DNA of 64,000 bases, from positions 662,492-726,491 of the forward strand of contig NZ_JAMOIM010000001.1 in assembly GCF_026130545.1 (NCBI RefSeq), written 5' to 3'. This document shows, in pieces, positions 8,871 through 16,773 of the stretch (position 1 is the first letter of the stretch; each line of letters begins with the position of its first letter). This DNA is from Lichenifustis flavocetrariae. Lineage in GTDB: Bacteria > Pseudomonadota > Alphaproteobacteria > Rhizobiales > Beijerinckiaceae. The notes beneath the pieces are model-generated. The model did no database searches and had not been told where the DNA came from. It worked only from the letters and a program-made list of their open reading frames with translations. The position numbers were made by a program, and so were the translations under genes.

Positions 8871-9796
8871 CGTGCGCGTCCGAGTTGGCGGACGATGAAG
8901 ACCGCGAAGCCCACAGCGATGATCGCCTCAGTGATGAACATGGCGGTCGAGAGCGTGGAGCCGTAGCCGAATTGCAGCGTGGAAAACAGGGTCTTGTAGC
9001 TGAGCGTCGACAAGGTTTCGGTCGAATCGGCCGGGCCGCCGCCCGTCAACACATAGACGAGATCGAACACCCGGAAGGCGTCGAGCGCCCGGAACAGACC
9101 GGCGATGAGCAGCGTCGACCACAGCATGGGAAGCCTCACATAAAGAAAGGCCTGCCAGGTCTTCGCGCCGTCCATGCGGGCGGCTTCGGTGAGCGAGCCG
9201 TCGATCGTCTGCAGCCCGGCCAGCAGGAGCAGCGCCATGAACGGGGTCGTCTTCCAGACATCCGCCACGATGATCGTGCCGAGCGCATGGTCGACCGAGC
9301 CATACCAGTTGATGTTGTCGCGGATGAGCCCGGCGGAAAGCAGCAGCCAGTTGACCACGCCGTGCTGTCCGTCGAACAGCCATCCGAACATTTTCGACGT
9401 CACGACCGTCGGCATGGCCCAAGGAACCAGCATGGCGGCCCGGATGAGCGAGCGGCCGGTGAACTGCTCGAACAGAAGCAGCGCCATGCCCATCCCGATC
9501 ACGGTTTCCAATGCCGTGGAGACGAAGGTGAACACCAACGTGTGGCGCCAGGCGTTCCAGAAGGCGTCGTCGCCCAGCAGAACGCCGTAGTTCAGCAAGC
9601 CGACGAAGTCATCCTGCTGGCTGACCAGCGAGGTGTTCCGCAGAGACAGCCATAGCCCGTTGAGGATCGGATAGACCGAGACGGTCCCGAGCGACACCGC
9701 GATGGGCACGAGAAGCAGCCAGGGAGTCGCGTCGGGCCAACGGTTCCGAGGCTTCCGTGCCGCAACCGTTCCGAGGCGCACGGAAGCGCTGCTCAT
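8867..9796 (-). CDS. Carbohydrate ABC transporter permease (CUT1, MalF-like)
   Basis: A 309-residue permease with an N-terminal segment PWLLLVPIAVSL and several further transmembrane stretches. The coupling loop reads TEAARMDGAKTWQAFLYVRLP, as in MalF/UgpA-type subunits. Its ATG starts one base after the stop of the binding-protein gene and its stop overlaps the next permease start, so it sits in the middle of a coupled transporter unit. It imports a sugar, oligosaccharide or polyol of unknown identity. Confidence 0.92.
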   Translation of the reverse strand: MSSASVRLGTVAARKPRNRWPDATPWLLLVPIAVSLGTVSVYPILNGLWLSLRNTSLVSQQDDFVGLLNYGVLLGDDAFWNAWRHTLVFTFVSTALETVIGMGMALLLFEQFTGRSLIRAAMLVPWAMPTVVTSKMFGWLFDGQHGVVNWLLLSAGLIRDNINWYGSVDHALGTIIVADVWKTTPFMALLLLAGLQTIDGSLTEAARMDGAKTWQAFLYVRLPMLWSTLLIAGLFRALDAFRVFDLVYVLTGGGPADSTETLSTLSYKTLFSTLQFGYGSTLSTAMFITEAIIAVGFAVFIVRQLGRAR

Positions 9797-9797
9797 T

Positions 9798-11114
9798 CTA
9801 TTTGCCGAGGATCTGATCGATGCGCGTGTTCGCGGCTTCGAGTTCCGCCTTCACGTTGCCGGACACGAGCGCTTTCGACACGCCCGATTGGATCGCCAGC
9901 GTGACCTGGGCATATTTCGGCGTGACGGGGCGTGGCGTCGCCCCCACGAAGACGCTCTTCAGTTGTTTCATGAAGGGCTGCTCCTTGCCGAGCTGCGCGT
10001 CGTCGTAGACGGCGGGCCGTGTCGGCGCGATGCCGAGCTGCAGGGCGAAGCGCAGTTGCGTGGCGGGCGACGACATCCAGGTCAGGAAGTCGATGGCGGC
10101 TTCGCGGTTCTTGGTCGCCGCATTGACGCCGAACTGGTAGCCGCCGAGACAGGCGGCCGATTTGCCGCCCGCGAAATGCGGGAGCGGCGCGACGCCGACC
10201 TTGCCCACCACCGAAGAGCCCTTCGGATCCTGGGCGATCGAATAGACATAGGACCAGTTGCGCAGGAACGCCGCATCGCCGCCCGTGAAGGGCTGACGTG
10301 ACGGTTCCTCGTCCCAGCTCAGCACGTCGGACGGGCTGATCTTGCTCTTATTGATCGTGTCATACAGGAACTGGATCGCCTCAATGCTCTTGTCGCTGCC
10401 GAGCGCGCCGGATTTGCCATCGGCCGACAGGATCGCGCCGCCGTTGGAGGCGATCACTTCCACTGCATCGCAGACCAGCACTTCAGCCTGCTTGCCCTGC
10501 CACAGATAGCCGAACTTGGCCTTGCCGCTCTTCTGGATGGCTTCGGCCGTTGAGACGAGATCGGCCCAGGTCTCGGGAACCTTGGCGCCGGCTGCTTCGA
10601 GCAGGTCGGTCCGATAATAGAGCATCCCCGAATCGACGAACCAGGGCAGCGCCGTCAGCTTGTTGTTGTAAGTACAGGCCGCAACAAGGCCCGGAAAATA
10701 GTCGGTGCGCGCCGATGCGGGGAAATATTCGTCGAGCGGGAGGGCCCAGCCGGCGCCCGCCATCTCGGCGATCCACACCACATCCTGTGTAAAGACATCC
10801 GGAGTGCCGGTCTTGCGGACGAGCTGCTGCACCAGAGCCTGATGGACTTCCGTGGAAGAACTCGGCGGCGGCAGTTCGACATAGGTGACGTGCACCTTGC
10901 TCTGCGACTGGTTATAGGCCTCGACCACCTCGGCCATGGTCTGCTTGCCGAAGAACTTCGCGCTCGAGAAGGTGATCTCAACCCGGTCGGCGGCTCGGGC
11001 ACGTGGTGCGCCAAGCAGGCTGGCGCCTGCCGCGAGACCTGCGCCTGCCAGAAACTCTCGTCGTCCGATCGGACCAAGGCCCGACTGCAAGGCCGCCGTC
11101 TTGTCGTTGCTCAT
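9798..11114 (-). CDS. Carbohydrate ABC transporter substrate-binding protein (CUT1, Tat-type signal)
   Basis: A 438-residue extracellular solute-binding protein of family 1 (MalE/UgpB type). The N-terminus carries GRREFLAGAGLA, a twin-arginine export motif followed by a hydrophobic core, and an ARA processing site near residue 41. The mature part starts RVEITFSSAKFFGKQ. The ATG at 11114 was chosen over the longer frame because GGGGAGAG lies about six bases upstream. It is the first gene of the long minus-strand cluster, and its promoter must lie in the divergent gap 11115-11300. Confidence 0.93.
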   Translation of the reverse strand: MSNDKTAALQSGLGPIGRREFLAGAGLAAGASLLGAPRARAADRVEITFSSAKFFGKQTMAEVVEAYNQSQSKVHVTYVELPPPSSSTEVHQALVQQLVRKTGTPDVFTQDVVWIAEMAGAGWALPLDEYFPASARTDYFPGLVAACTYNNKLTALPWFVDSGMLYYRTDLLEAAGAKVPETWADLVSTAEAIQKSGKAKFGYLWQGKQAEVLVCDAVEVIASNGGAILSADGKSGALGSDKSIEAIQFLYDTINKSKISPSDVLSWDEEPSRQPFTGGDAAFLRNWSYVYSIAQDPKGSSVVGKVGVAPLPHFAGGKSAACLGGYQFGVNAATKNREAAIDFLTWMSSPATQLRFALQLGIAPTRPAVYDDAQLGKEQPFMKQLKSVFVGATPRPVTPKYAQVTLAIQSGVSKALVSGNVKAELEAANTRIDQILGK

Positions 11115-11300
11115 ATCAACTCTCCCCGTGGGCGCCGGTTCGTGCCGCCGGCTGCCTTGGGACTGAGCATCCCACACCGATTGTGGTAGTCAAGCAGAAA
11201 ACAGCACGTTGACGCACACTCGTGCACGAGGCACCCTATGGAAAAGGCGTAATGCTGCATTTCACGGTGCGGAGCATGGACGCGAAAAGGGAGTGCAGGC
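11115..11300. promoter_or_regulatory. Divergent promoter region with a 12-bp palindrome
   Basis: This gap separates the long minus-strand transporter/catabolic cluster from the plus-strand dehydrogenase-kinase-GatZ operon. It contains a perfect palindrome, CTCGTGCACGAG at 11219-11230, a few bases after a TTGACG box (11209-11214). A shared repressor or activator site for both operons is the obvious reading, but no regulator gene lies nearby to match it. The -10 elements are not clear by eye. Confidence 0.5.
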
Positions 11301-12434
11301 GTGGAATCGCTCAAGATCGGCGTTGTGGGATGCGGCAACATCTCAATGACCTATATGCGCAACGCGGCGCTCTTCCGCGGTGTCGAGCTCAGGGCCTGCG
11401 CCGACCTCTCGGCTGAACTGGCCGGCATTCGGGCCAAAGAGTATGGCATTCGGGCCGAGACGGTGGATCGGCTGCTCGCAGCCGACGACATCGACCTCAT
11501 CCTCAACCTCACGGTGCCCAACGCACATTTCGAAATTTCGATGGCGGCGCTTGCCGCCGGCAAGCATGTGTTCACGGAAAAGCCGCTTGCCACCTCGGCC
11601 GCGAAGGGACGCACGCTCGTGGCGGAGGCGGCACGGCGCGGTCTGAGCCTCGGGTCGGCGCCCGATACGTTCCTGGGCGCGGCAGGACGGCACGCGCGAC
11701 AGTTGATGGAGGGCGGCGCCATTGGCCGACCCGTCACAGGGACGGCCTTCATGATGGGCCGGGGCATGGAACATTGGCACCCCAACCCGTCCTTCTACTA
11801 TCAGCCGGGCGGCGGTCCCGTGCTCGACATGGGCCCTTATTACGTGACGATGCTGGTGAACTTGCTCGGCCCTGTGCGCCGCGTCCTGGCCATGGCGACG
11901 AGCGGGTCGTCCGAGCGGCTGATCACGGCCGAGGGTGCTTTGCAGGGCACGACGTTCGCGGTCGGCACGCCCACCACGATCAATGCGCTGCTCGAATTCG
12001 CGACCGGCGCGCTCGTCACGGTCGGCATGAGTTGGGATGTCTTCCGCCATTCGATCCCGCCGATCGAATTGCACGGGACTGAGGGGTCGCTGCGCTTGCC
12101 CGATCCCGACACGTTCGGGGGCGAGGTGGCGATCAGCCGGGCCGGTGTGGCGTGGGAGGAGCGGCCGAGCGACGCGGCTCTTTATGGCGCGAAGAACTGG
12201 CCCTTCACGGCAGCCGATCGGGCGAATTACCGGATGCTCGGCGTCGCCGATCTGGCGCGGGGTCTTCACGAGGGTCGCCCTCCTCGCGCCTCCGGCGCCT
12301 TGGCGCTGCACGTGCTCGAGGTGCTGGAAGCGATGTTGGAGACGGGAGCCTCGGGAATCTCACGCACCATGGAGACGACGGCGGTGCAGCCGGCGGCCTT
12401 GTCCGAAGACGAGGCGGCCTCGCTCAAGGCATGA
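11301..12434 (+). CDS. Gfo/Idh/MocA family oxidoreductase (divergent copy)
   Basis: A 377-residue NAD(P)-dependent dehydrogenase starting at GTG. It has the Rossmann motif GVVGCGNISMTYM (about residues 7-19) and the family motif FTEKPLATSAAKG near residue 94. The C-terminal domain contains ILDMGPYYVTML-like sequence (LDMGPYYVTMLVNLLG), where the aspartate and tyrosine fit the family catalytic region. It heads an operon with the PfkB kinase and the GatZ-like protein, so it probably oxidises the imported sugar or polyol to the ketose that is then phosphorylated. It is only distantly similar to the copy at 6105-7181. Confidence 0.9.
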   Translation: MESLKIGVVGCGNISMTYMRNAALFRGVELRACADLSAELAGIRAKEYGIRAETVDRLLAADDIDLILNLTVPNAHFEISMAALAAGKHVFTEKPLATSAAKGRTLVAEAARRGLSLGSAPDTFLGAAGRHARQLMEGGAIGRPVTGTAFMMGRGMEHWHPNPSFYYQPGGGPVLDMGPYYVTMLVNLLGPVRRVLAMATSGSSERLITAEGALQGTTFAVGTPTTINALLEFATGALVTVGMSWDVFRHSIPPIELHGTEGSLRLPDPDTFGGEVAISRAGVAWEERPSDAALYGAKNWPFTAADRANYRMLGVADLARGLHEGRPPRASGALALHVLEVLEAMLETGASGISRTMETTAVQPAALSEDEAASLKA

Positions 12435-12585
12435 GGATCCGGCCGCGACCAAGCGCGGTCGGCCACTCGATGCCTTGCACTCAGCGACCTCTTCGTCAAA
12501 AGCGCGTACCGTGGCAGCATCGTTCGGGAGGCACCGCGGCAACGGGGTTGCGCGGGACCGCTTTGGCCATCGAAATGAGGCTGTT

Positions 12586-13539
12586 GTGAAGAAGGTCGTT
12601 ACCATCGGGGAGATCCTCGTCGAGATCATGGCCACGACGCGCGGCACTGGTTTTCGCGAGCCGGTGGCCCTCGTCGGGCCATTCCCCTCCGGGGCCCCCG
12701 CCATTTTCATCGACCAGGTGGCCACCCTTGGGCAGCCCTGCGCGATGATCGGCTGTGTCGGCAACGACGATTTCGGTCACCTCAATCTCGACAGGTTGCG
12801 CCGCGACGGCGTGGACGTGCGCGGGATCGCGGTCGACCCCGAGGCTGCCACGGGCAGCGCTTTCGTGCGCTACAGGACGGACGGCGCACGCGATTTTGTC
12901 TTCAATATCAAGCACAGCGCGTCCGGCCGCACGACCCTGACAGAAGCCGCCCGCGTGGTTCTGGCCGAGAGCGACCACCTTCACGTCATGGGCACGGCCC
13001 TGTTCTCGCCGGCTCTCGTGGCGACGATCCTGGAGGCCATCCAGGTGATCAAGCGCAAGGGCGGCACTGTGTCGTTCGATCCCAACGTGCGCCCGGAGAT
13101 GCTTGGGCTCCCGGGCCTGCGCGACGCCTTCGGCACGATCTTCGCGCAATGTGATCTGTTTCTCCCAAGTGGTCCCGAACTGTTCCTGATGACGGGGGCC
13201 AAGACCTCCGACGCGGCTGTGGCCGAGATCCTCGGCACAGGCATCCAGGCCGTCGTGATCAAGAATGGCGCCGAGGGTGCCGGCTTTGCTTCGCCAACCT
13301 TCAAACTGCATCAACCGGCCTTCCCGGTGCAGGAAGTCGATCCGACCGGTGCCGGTGACTGTTTCGGCGCCACCTTCGTCACGTGCTGGCTGCGCGGCAT
13401 GGAGCCGGGCCACGCGCTGGCCTATGCGGCGGCGAGCGGCGCCCGTGCGGTCGAGCGGCAGGGGCCGATGGAGGGGGTGTCGAGTTTCGCGGCGCTCGAT
13501 GCCTTCATGGCCACCCATCGAGCGGAGCCCTCGCGATGA
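12586..13539 (+). CDS. PfkB family carbohydrate kinase
   Basis: A 317-residue ribokinase/PfkB-family sugar kinase. It begins KKVVTIGEILVEIMA and contains the anion hole and catalytic base motif DPTGAGDCFGATF near residue 250. The GTG at 12586 is preferred because a GAGG lies about six bases upstream and the conserved family N-terminus begins there; the open frame extends far upstream only through the previous gene. The stop overlaps the ATG of the GatZ-like gene (ATGA at 13536-13539). Pairing with a COG4573 protein suggests a tagatose- or fructose-type ketose as substrate. Confidence 0.88.
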   Translation: MKKVVTIGEILVEIMATTRGTGFREPVALVGPFPSGAPAIFIDQVATLGQPCAMIGCVGNDDFGHLNLDRLRRDGVDVRGIAVDPEAATGSAFVRYRTDGARDFVFNIKHSASGRTTLTEAARVVLAESDHLHVMGTALFSPALVATILEAIQVIKRKGGTVSFDPNVRPEMLGLPGLRDAFGTIFAQCDLFLPSGPELFLMTGAKTSDAAVAEILGTGIQAVVIKNGAEGAGFASPTFKLHQPAFPVQEVDPTGAGDCFGATFVTCWLRGMEPGHALAYAAASGARAVERQGPMEGVSSFAALDAFMATHRAEPSR

Positions 13540-14840
13540 GCCGAGCCATTCCCACCCTCATCCGCGAGCGTCTCACGGGACCGAATGCCGGCATCCCGTC
13601 GATTTGTACGGCCCATCCGGTCGTGATCGAAGCGACGCTCCGGCACGGCAAGAGCACCGACGCCAAGGTGCTCATCGAGGCGACCTGCAACCAGGTGAAC
13701 CAGGATGGCGGCTACACTGGCATGACGCCGGCCGGCTTCCGCCGCTTCGTCGAAGGGATCGCCGACACTGTCGGGTTCGATCGCGGCCGGCTGATCCTGG
13801 GCGGCGACCACCTCGGCCCGAACCCGTGGAAGCATCTGCCAGCCGAAGACGCGATGGCCCGCGCGGCCGCAATGATCGACGCCTATGCGAAGGCAGGCTT
13901 CAGCAAGCTCCATCTCGACACCAGCATGGGCTGCGCGGGCGAGAGCGCGGCGCTGCCGGATGCCGTGACGGCGAGTCGCGCCGCCCGTCTTGCGAGAGTC
14001 GCAGAGACCGCGACGAATGCCTCCGAGAACCCGCCCGTGTATGTGATCGGCACCGAGGTGCCGGTGCCCGGCGGCGCCCTTGAGACTCTCGATCATCTTG
14101 AGCTGACGACCCCGGAAGCCGCACTGGAGACCGTCGAGGTGCATCGGCGTGCCTTTGTGGCCGCGGGTGTGGAGGGAGCCTTCGAGCGCGCCATTGGCGT
14201 CGTGGTGCAGCCGGGCGTCGAATTCGGTCATGCCGAGGTGATTGCGTATCAACCTACCCGGGCGGCCGGACTTTCGGGAAGCTTGGCGCGCATGCCCCAA
14301 TTCGTTTTCGAGGCCCATTCGACCGATTACCAATCGGGCGAAGCCTTGACGGCCCTGGTGCGCGATGGCTTTGCGATCCTCAAGGTCGGTCCCTGGCTGA
14401 CCTTCGCGCTTCGGGAGGCGCTTTATGGTCTCGACGCGATCGCCCAAGTGATCGCACCGGCGGCCGAGGGTGAAGGGCTTCAGGCGCGCATGGAACAGTT
14501 GATGCTGCGCGAAGCCATTCACTGGCAAAAATACTATCACGGGACGCCGGATGAACTCCGCGTCCAGCGCCATTTCAGCTACAGCGACCGCATTCGTTAT
14601 TATTGGCCCCATCCGGACGCGCAAGCCGCCGTGGCGCAGCTTCTGAGGCGCCTCGAAGGCCACATCATCCCGGACACGCTGGTCAGCCAGCACCTCGCTT
14701 GGGCCTATCCTGCGGTAAGCCGTGGCGACGTGCCGGCACGGGCCAAAGAGCTGCAGATCGCGGCGGTTCAGCGTGTGCTCGACCTCTATGCTCAGGCCTG
14801 TGCCGTGGCCCCGATGGCAGGCCCGGCGGTCGTGCCATAA
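13536..14840 (+). CDS. GatZ/KbaZ-like protein (COG4573), tagatose-6-phosphate metabolism
   Basis: A 434-residue member of the GatZ/KbaZ family, annotated in enteric bacteria as the non-catalytic chain of tagatose-bisphosphate aldolase. Conserved stretches include SICTAHPVVIEA, VLIEATCNQVNQDGGYTGM, GGDHLGPNPW and KLHLDTSMGC. No GatY/KbaY aldolase partner is visible. Members found without GatY beside a PfkB kinase have been assigned as tagatose-6-phosphate 4-epimerases in Agrobacterium, to my recollection; that would yield fructose 6-phosphate here. The last 49 bases overlap tail-to-tail with the oxygenase gene on the other strand. Confidence 0.85.
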   Translation: MSRAIPTLIRERLTGPNAGIPSICTAHPVVIEATLRHGKSTDAKVLIEATCNQVNQDGGYTGMTPAGFRRFVEGIADTVGFDRGRLILGGDHLGPNPWKHLPAEDAMARAAAMIDAYAKAGFSKLHLDTSMGCAGESAALPDAVTASRAARLARVAETATNASENPPVYVIGTEVPVPGGALETLDHLELTTPEAALETVEVHRRAFVAAGVEGAFERAIGVVVQPGVEFGHAEVIAYQPTRAAGLSGSLARMPQFVFEAHSTDYQSGEALTALVRDGFAILKVGPWLTFALREALYGLDAIAQVIAPAAEGEGLQARMEQLMLREAIHWQKYYHGTPDELRVQRHFSYSDRIRYYWPHPDAQAAVAQLLRRLEGHIIPDTLVSQHLAWAYPAVSRGDVPARAKELQIAAVQRVLDLYAQACAVAPMAGPAVVP

Positions 14841-15670
14841 ACGATGCCCTTTTCCTTGAGCCAGCGTCGATAGGCGACGGACGAGCCATCCGCCCGCGTC
14901 GGGATTTCAGCGCGCGGCTCAAGGGGAAGCAGGACCGGCCGTTGATTTTCAAGGATGATGCGGTCCTGCAAGAAGATCAGCTGCTGAAATTGGATCAGCG
15001 TGCCCAGCGGCGAGACGTCGTCGACCAGGAACATCACCGGATGGGCACGGCAGCGGCCTGGGTCGAGCGGCTGCACGAAGAGAGCGATCACGTCCCATCG
15101 GTCGTAGGCATTGGGGCAGGTCTTATACAGTAGGGTCACGAAGGGTGAGGCGACGCGATACTGGTACTGCGTCATGATCCCACCTTGAGCCGAAGCGGCA
15201 GCCTGCGGCTGGAAAAACTGGCAGTTTGTGGCCCAGACCTCGTCGACGTCGCGCCGGATCTCGGTCGTGTAGTGAAGCACTTCGGTGTTCGGCTCGGCAC
15301 CCAGGATATCCGTATGCACAAAGGGGAAATGCGCCATGTCGAGAAAATTCTCGACGATCCGCAAGCCCGACGCCTTCACGGTCACGCTGCCGCACACGAC
15401 ATGGCGGCGGTCGACTTCGTCCGCTTCAGAAATGAGCGGGATGTCGCGGGGCGGGGCGCCGAGCGTGGTCCAGACGCAATCGTAACGCTCCCGCGCCGGC
15501 AGCGGATCAACGCCATCGGCCGCGGTCACCACGATTCTGCCATTCCGGTCGCGCCGCACCGAGAGATCGACGCCGAGAAGCCGGGTCTGGCGCGGCGTCA
15601 CCGTGACGGCGTCGCTGTTGTCGATGACGTACCATTGGTCGAGTGCGGCGGGTTCGGCGTGGCTCGGCAT
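14792..15670 (-). CDS. Rieske-oxygenase-type catalytic subunit lacking the Rieske cluster ligands
   Basis: A 292-residue protein resembling the alpha subunit of ring-hydroxylating oxygenases. The mononuclear iron motif ENFLDMAHFPFVH (about residues 100-112) supplies the D/H/H arrangement. The N-terminus starts like a Rieske domain (QWYVIDNSDA, then RQTRLLGVDLSVRRD), but the whole CxH...CxxH segment is missing. The frame jumps from RDRNGRIVVTAADG directly to the post-Rieske part (WTTLGAPPRDIP). An electron-donating Rieske protein is encoded divergently at 16102. The ATG at 15670 matches the family N-terminus. Its 3' end overlaps the GatZ-like gene by 49 bases. Confidence 0.8.
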   Translation of the reverse strand: MPSHAEPAALDQWYVIDNSDAVTVTPRQTRLLGVDLSVRRDRNGRIVVTAADGVDPLPARERYDCVWTTLGAPPRDIPLISEADEVDRRHVVCGSVTVKASGLRIVENFLDMAHFPFVHTDILGAEPNTEVLHYTTEIRRDVDEVWATNCQFFQPQAAASAQGGIMTQYQYRVASPFVTLLYKTCPNAYDRWDVIALFVQPLDPGRCRAHPVMFLVDDVSPLGTLIQFQQLIFLQDRIILENQRPVLLPLEPRAEIPTRADGSSVAYRRWLKEKGIVYGTTAGPAIGATAQA

Positions 15671-15847
15671 GGTGGCTCTTTTCCCAGTCGCTGCATTCAA
15701 CCATGTTGGATCCGGACGGGCTATTCTCCAAGATGCTGAGCTGAACGGAACACCCGACGCGCACGGAGCCAGGAGACTTTGGCCGGGATTGGCTCGCCTC
15801 CTGCATCGCGTGCCGGCCGTGTCCACCAGGGCGAATAGAGACAGGAT

Positions 15848-16105
15848 GTGAGAGAGGCAGCCACGATCAAGTTCAGCGGGACGCTCGATCCGGCACGATT
15901 CTGCGAATTCCTCGACCATCGCGCCCGACGGCTCGATCTCGACACGCGGCTCGATGGAGTGGGGTCGGAGGCCGTCACCGTGACGGTGGAAGGCGAGCCG
16001 GATCTCATCGACGCCTTCGAGATGGCCTGCAGCCTGGGGCCGGCCAACTGCCTCGTGCGCGAGGTCGAACGCTGCGCGCCTGCTCTCTCAAGGGACGCGA
16101 CATGA
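15848..16105 (+). CDS. Small acylphosphatase-fold protein, probably non-catalytic
   Basis: An 85-residue protein starting at GTG. Its layout resembles acylphosphatase: a first strand IKFSGTL, a helix FLDHRARRLDL, a strand VTVTVEGEP, a helix LIDAFEMACSLGP and a last strand CLVREVE. The phosphate loop with catalytic arginine (VQGVGFR in true acylphosphatases) aligns with LDPARFC, so activity is doubtful. It is coupled by an ATGA overlap to the Rieske gene downstream, which argues that it is real and functions with it. The fold assignment is from pattern only. Confidence 0.65.
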   Translation: MREAATIKFSGTLDPARFCEFLDHRARRLDLDTRLDGVGSEAVTVTVEGEPDLIDAFEMACSLGPANCLVREVERCAPALSRDAT

Positions 16106-16773
16106 TGTCCGAGGACGGCTGGTATCCGGTGGCACTCGCGGACGATATCGAGCCTGGAACCTCGACCGGCACTCGGCTCTTCGGGCGCGAACTTGTGGTG
16201 TGGCGCGACATCACCGGACACTCCCACGTGTGGGAAGACCGTTGTCCGCATCGCGGCATGCGCTTGAGTTTCGGCTTCGTGCGCGGCAGCTCGATCGCCT
16301 GCCTGTATCATGGCTGGCAGTTCGATGCGGGTGGCCGCTGCCGCTACATTCCCGCACATCCCAAGCTCGACGTTCCGGCGTCGATCGCGGTGGAGCGCTT
16401 CGCATCCGCCGAGCGGCTCGGGATCATCTGGGTATTCTCGGGTGACCCATCGGGTGCCGGTACGCCGCCCGGCGGCAATGCCGAGACCATGCCGGTTCGC
16501 AGCCTCTCCGTGAACGCACCGGCGATTTCGACTGTCGCGGCTCTGATGAAAGAAGCGTCGCTCCTCGTTGAGGCCGGAGCGTCCGGCCCGTTGCTGATGC
16601 TCCAGGCCTGCGGTGAGCCCGTTTACATCGCGGTCCAACCGACCGGCGCGCAGGAAACAACCTTGCATGTCGTGGTCGAACCGGGGTCCGACCGGCAGAA
16701 GGTGTCGCTCTGGGCCGAAGCCTTGCGCCATACCCTCGAAGCGGAGCCGACGCGTAGCGGAGTGACGGCGTGA
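16102..16773 (+). CDS. Stand-alone Rieske [2Fe-2S] protein
   Basis: A 223-residue protein. Residues 1-110 form a Rieske domain of the ring-hydroxylating oxygenase type: WYPVALADDI at the start, ligands in EDRCPHRGMRL (about residues 47-52) and ACLYHGWQFDAGG (about residues 68-75), and ERLGIIWVF closing the domain. The remaining 110 residues lack the mononuclear iron motif expected of a full alpha subunit. It probably hands electrons to the ligand-less catalytic protein encoded divergently. The start overlaps the upstream stop (ATGA) and its stop overlaps the GST start (GTGA). A second ATG lies at 16105. Confidence 0.88.
   Translation: MMSEDGWYPVALADDIEPGTSTGTRLFGRELVVWRDITGHSHVWEDRCPHRGMRLSFGFVRGSSIACLYHGWQFDAGGRCRYIPAHPKLDVPASIAVERFASAERLGIIWVFSGDPSGAGTPPGGNAETMPVRSLSVNAPAISTVAALMKEASLLVEAGASGPLLMLQACGEPVYIAVQPTGAQETTLHVVVEPGSDRQKVSLWAEALRHTLEAEPTRSGVTA

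Noticed and set aside
13422..14693. A 423-codon minus-strand frame opposite the GatZ-like gene.
   Set aside because: Antisense to a well-conserved gene; the product shows no recognisable motif.
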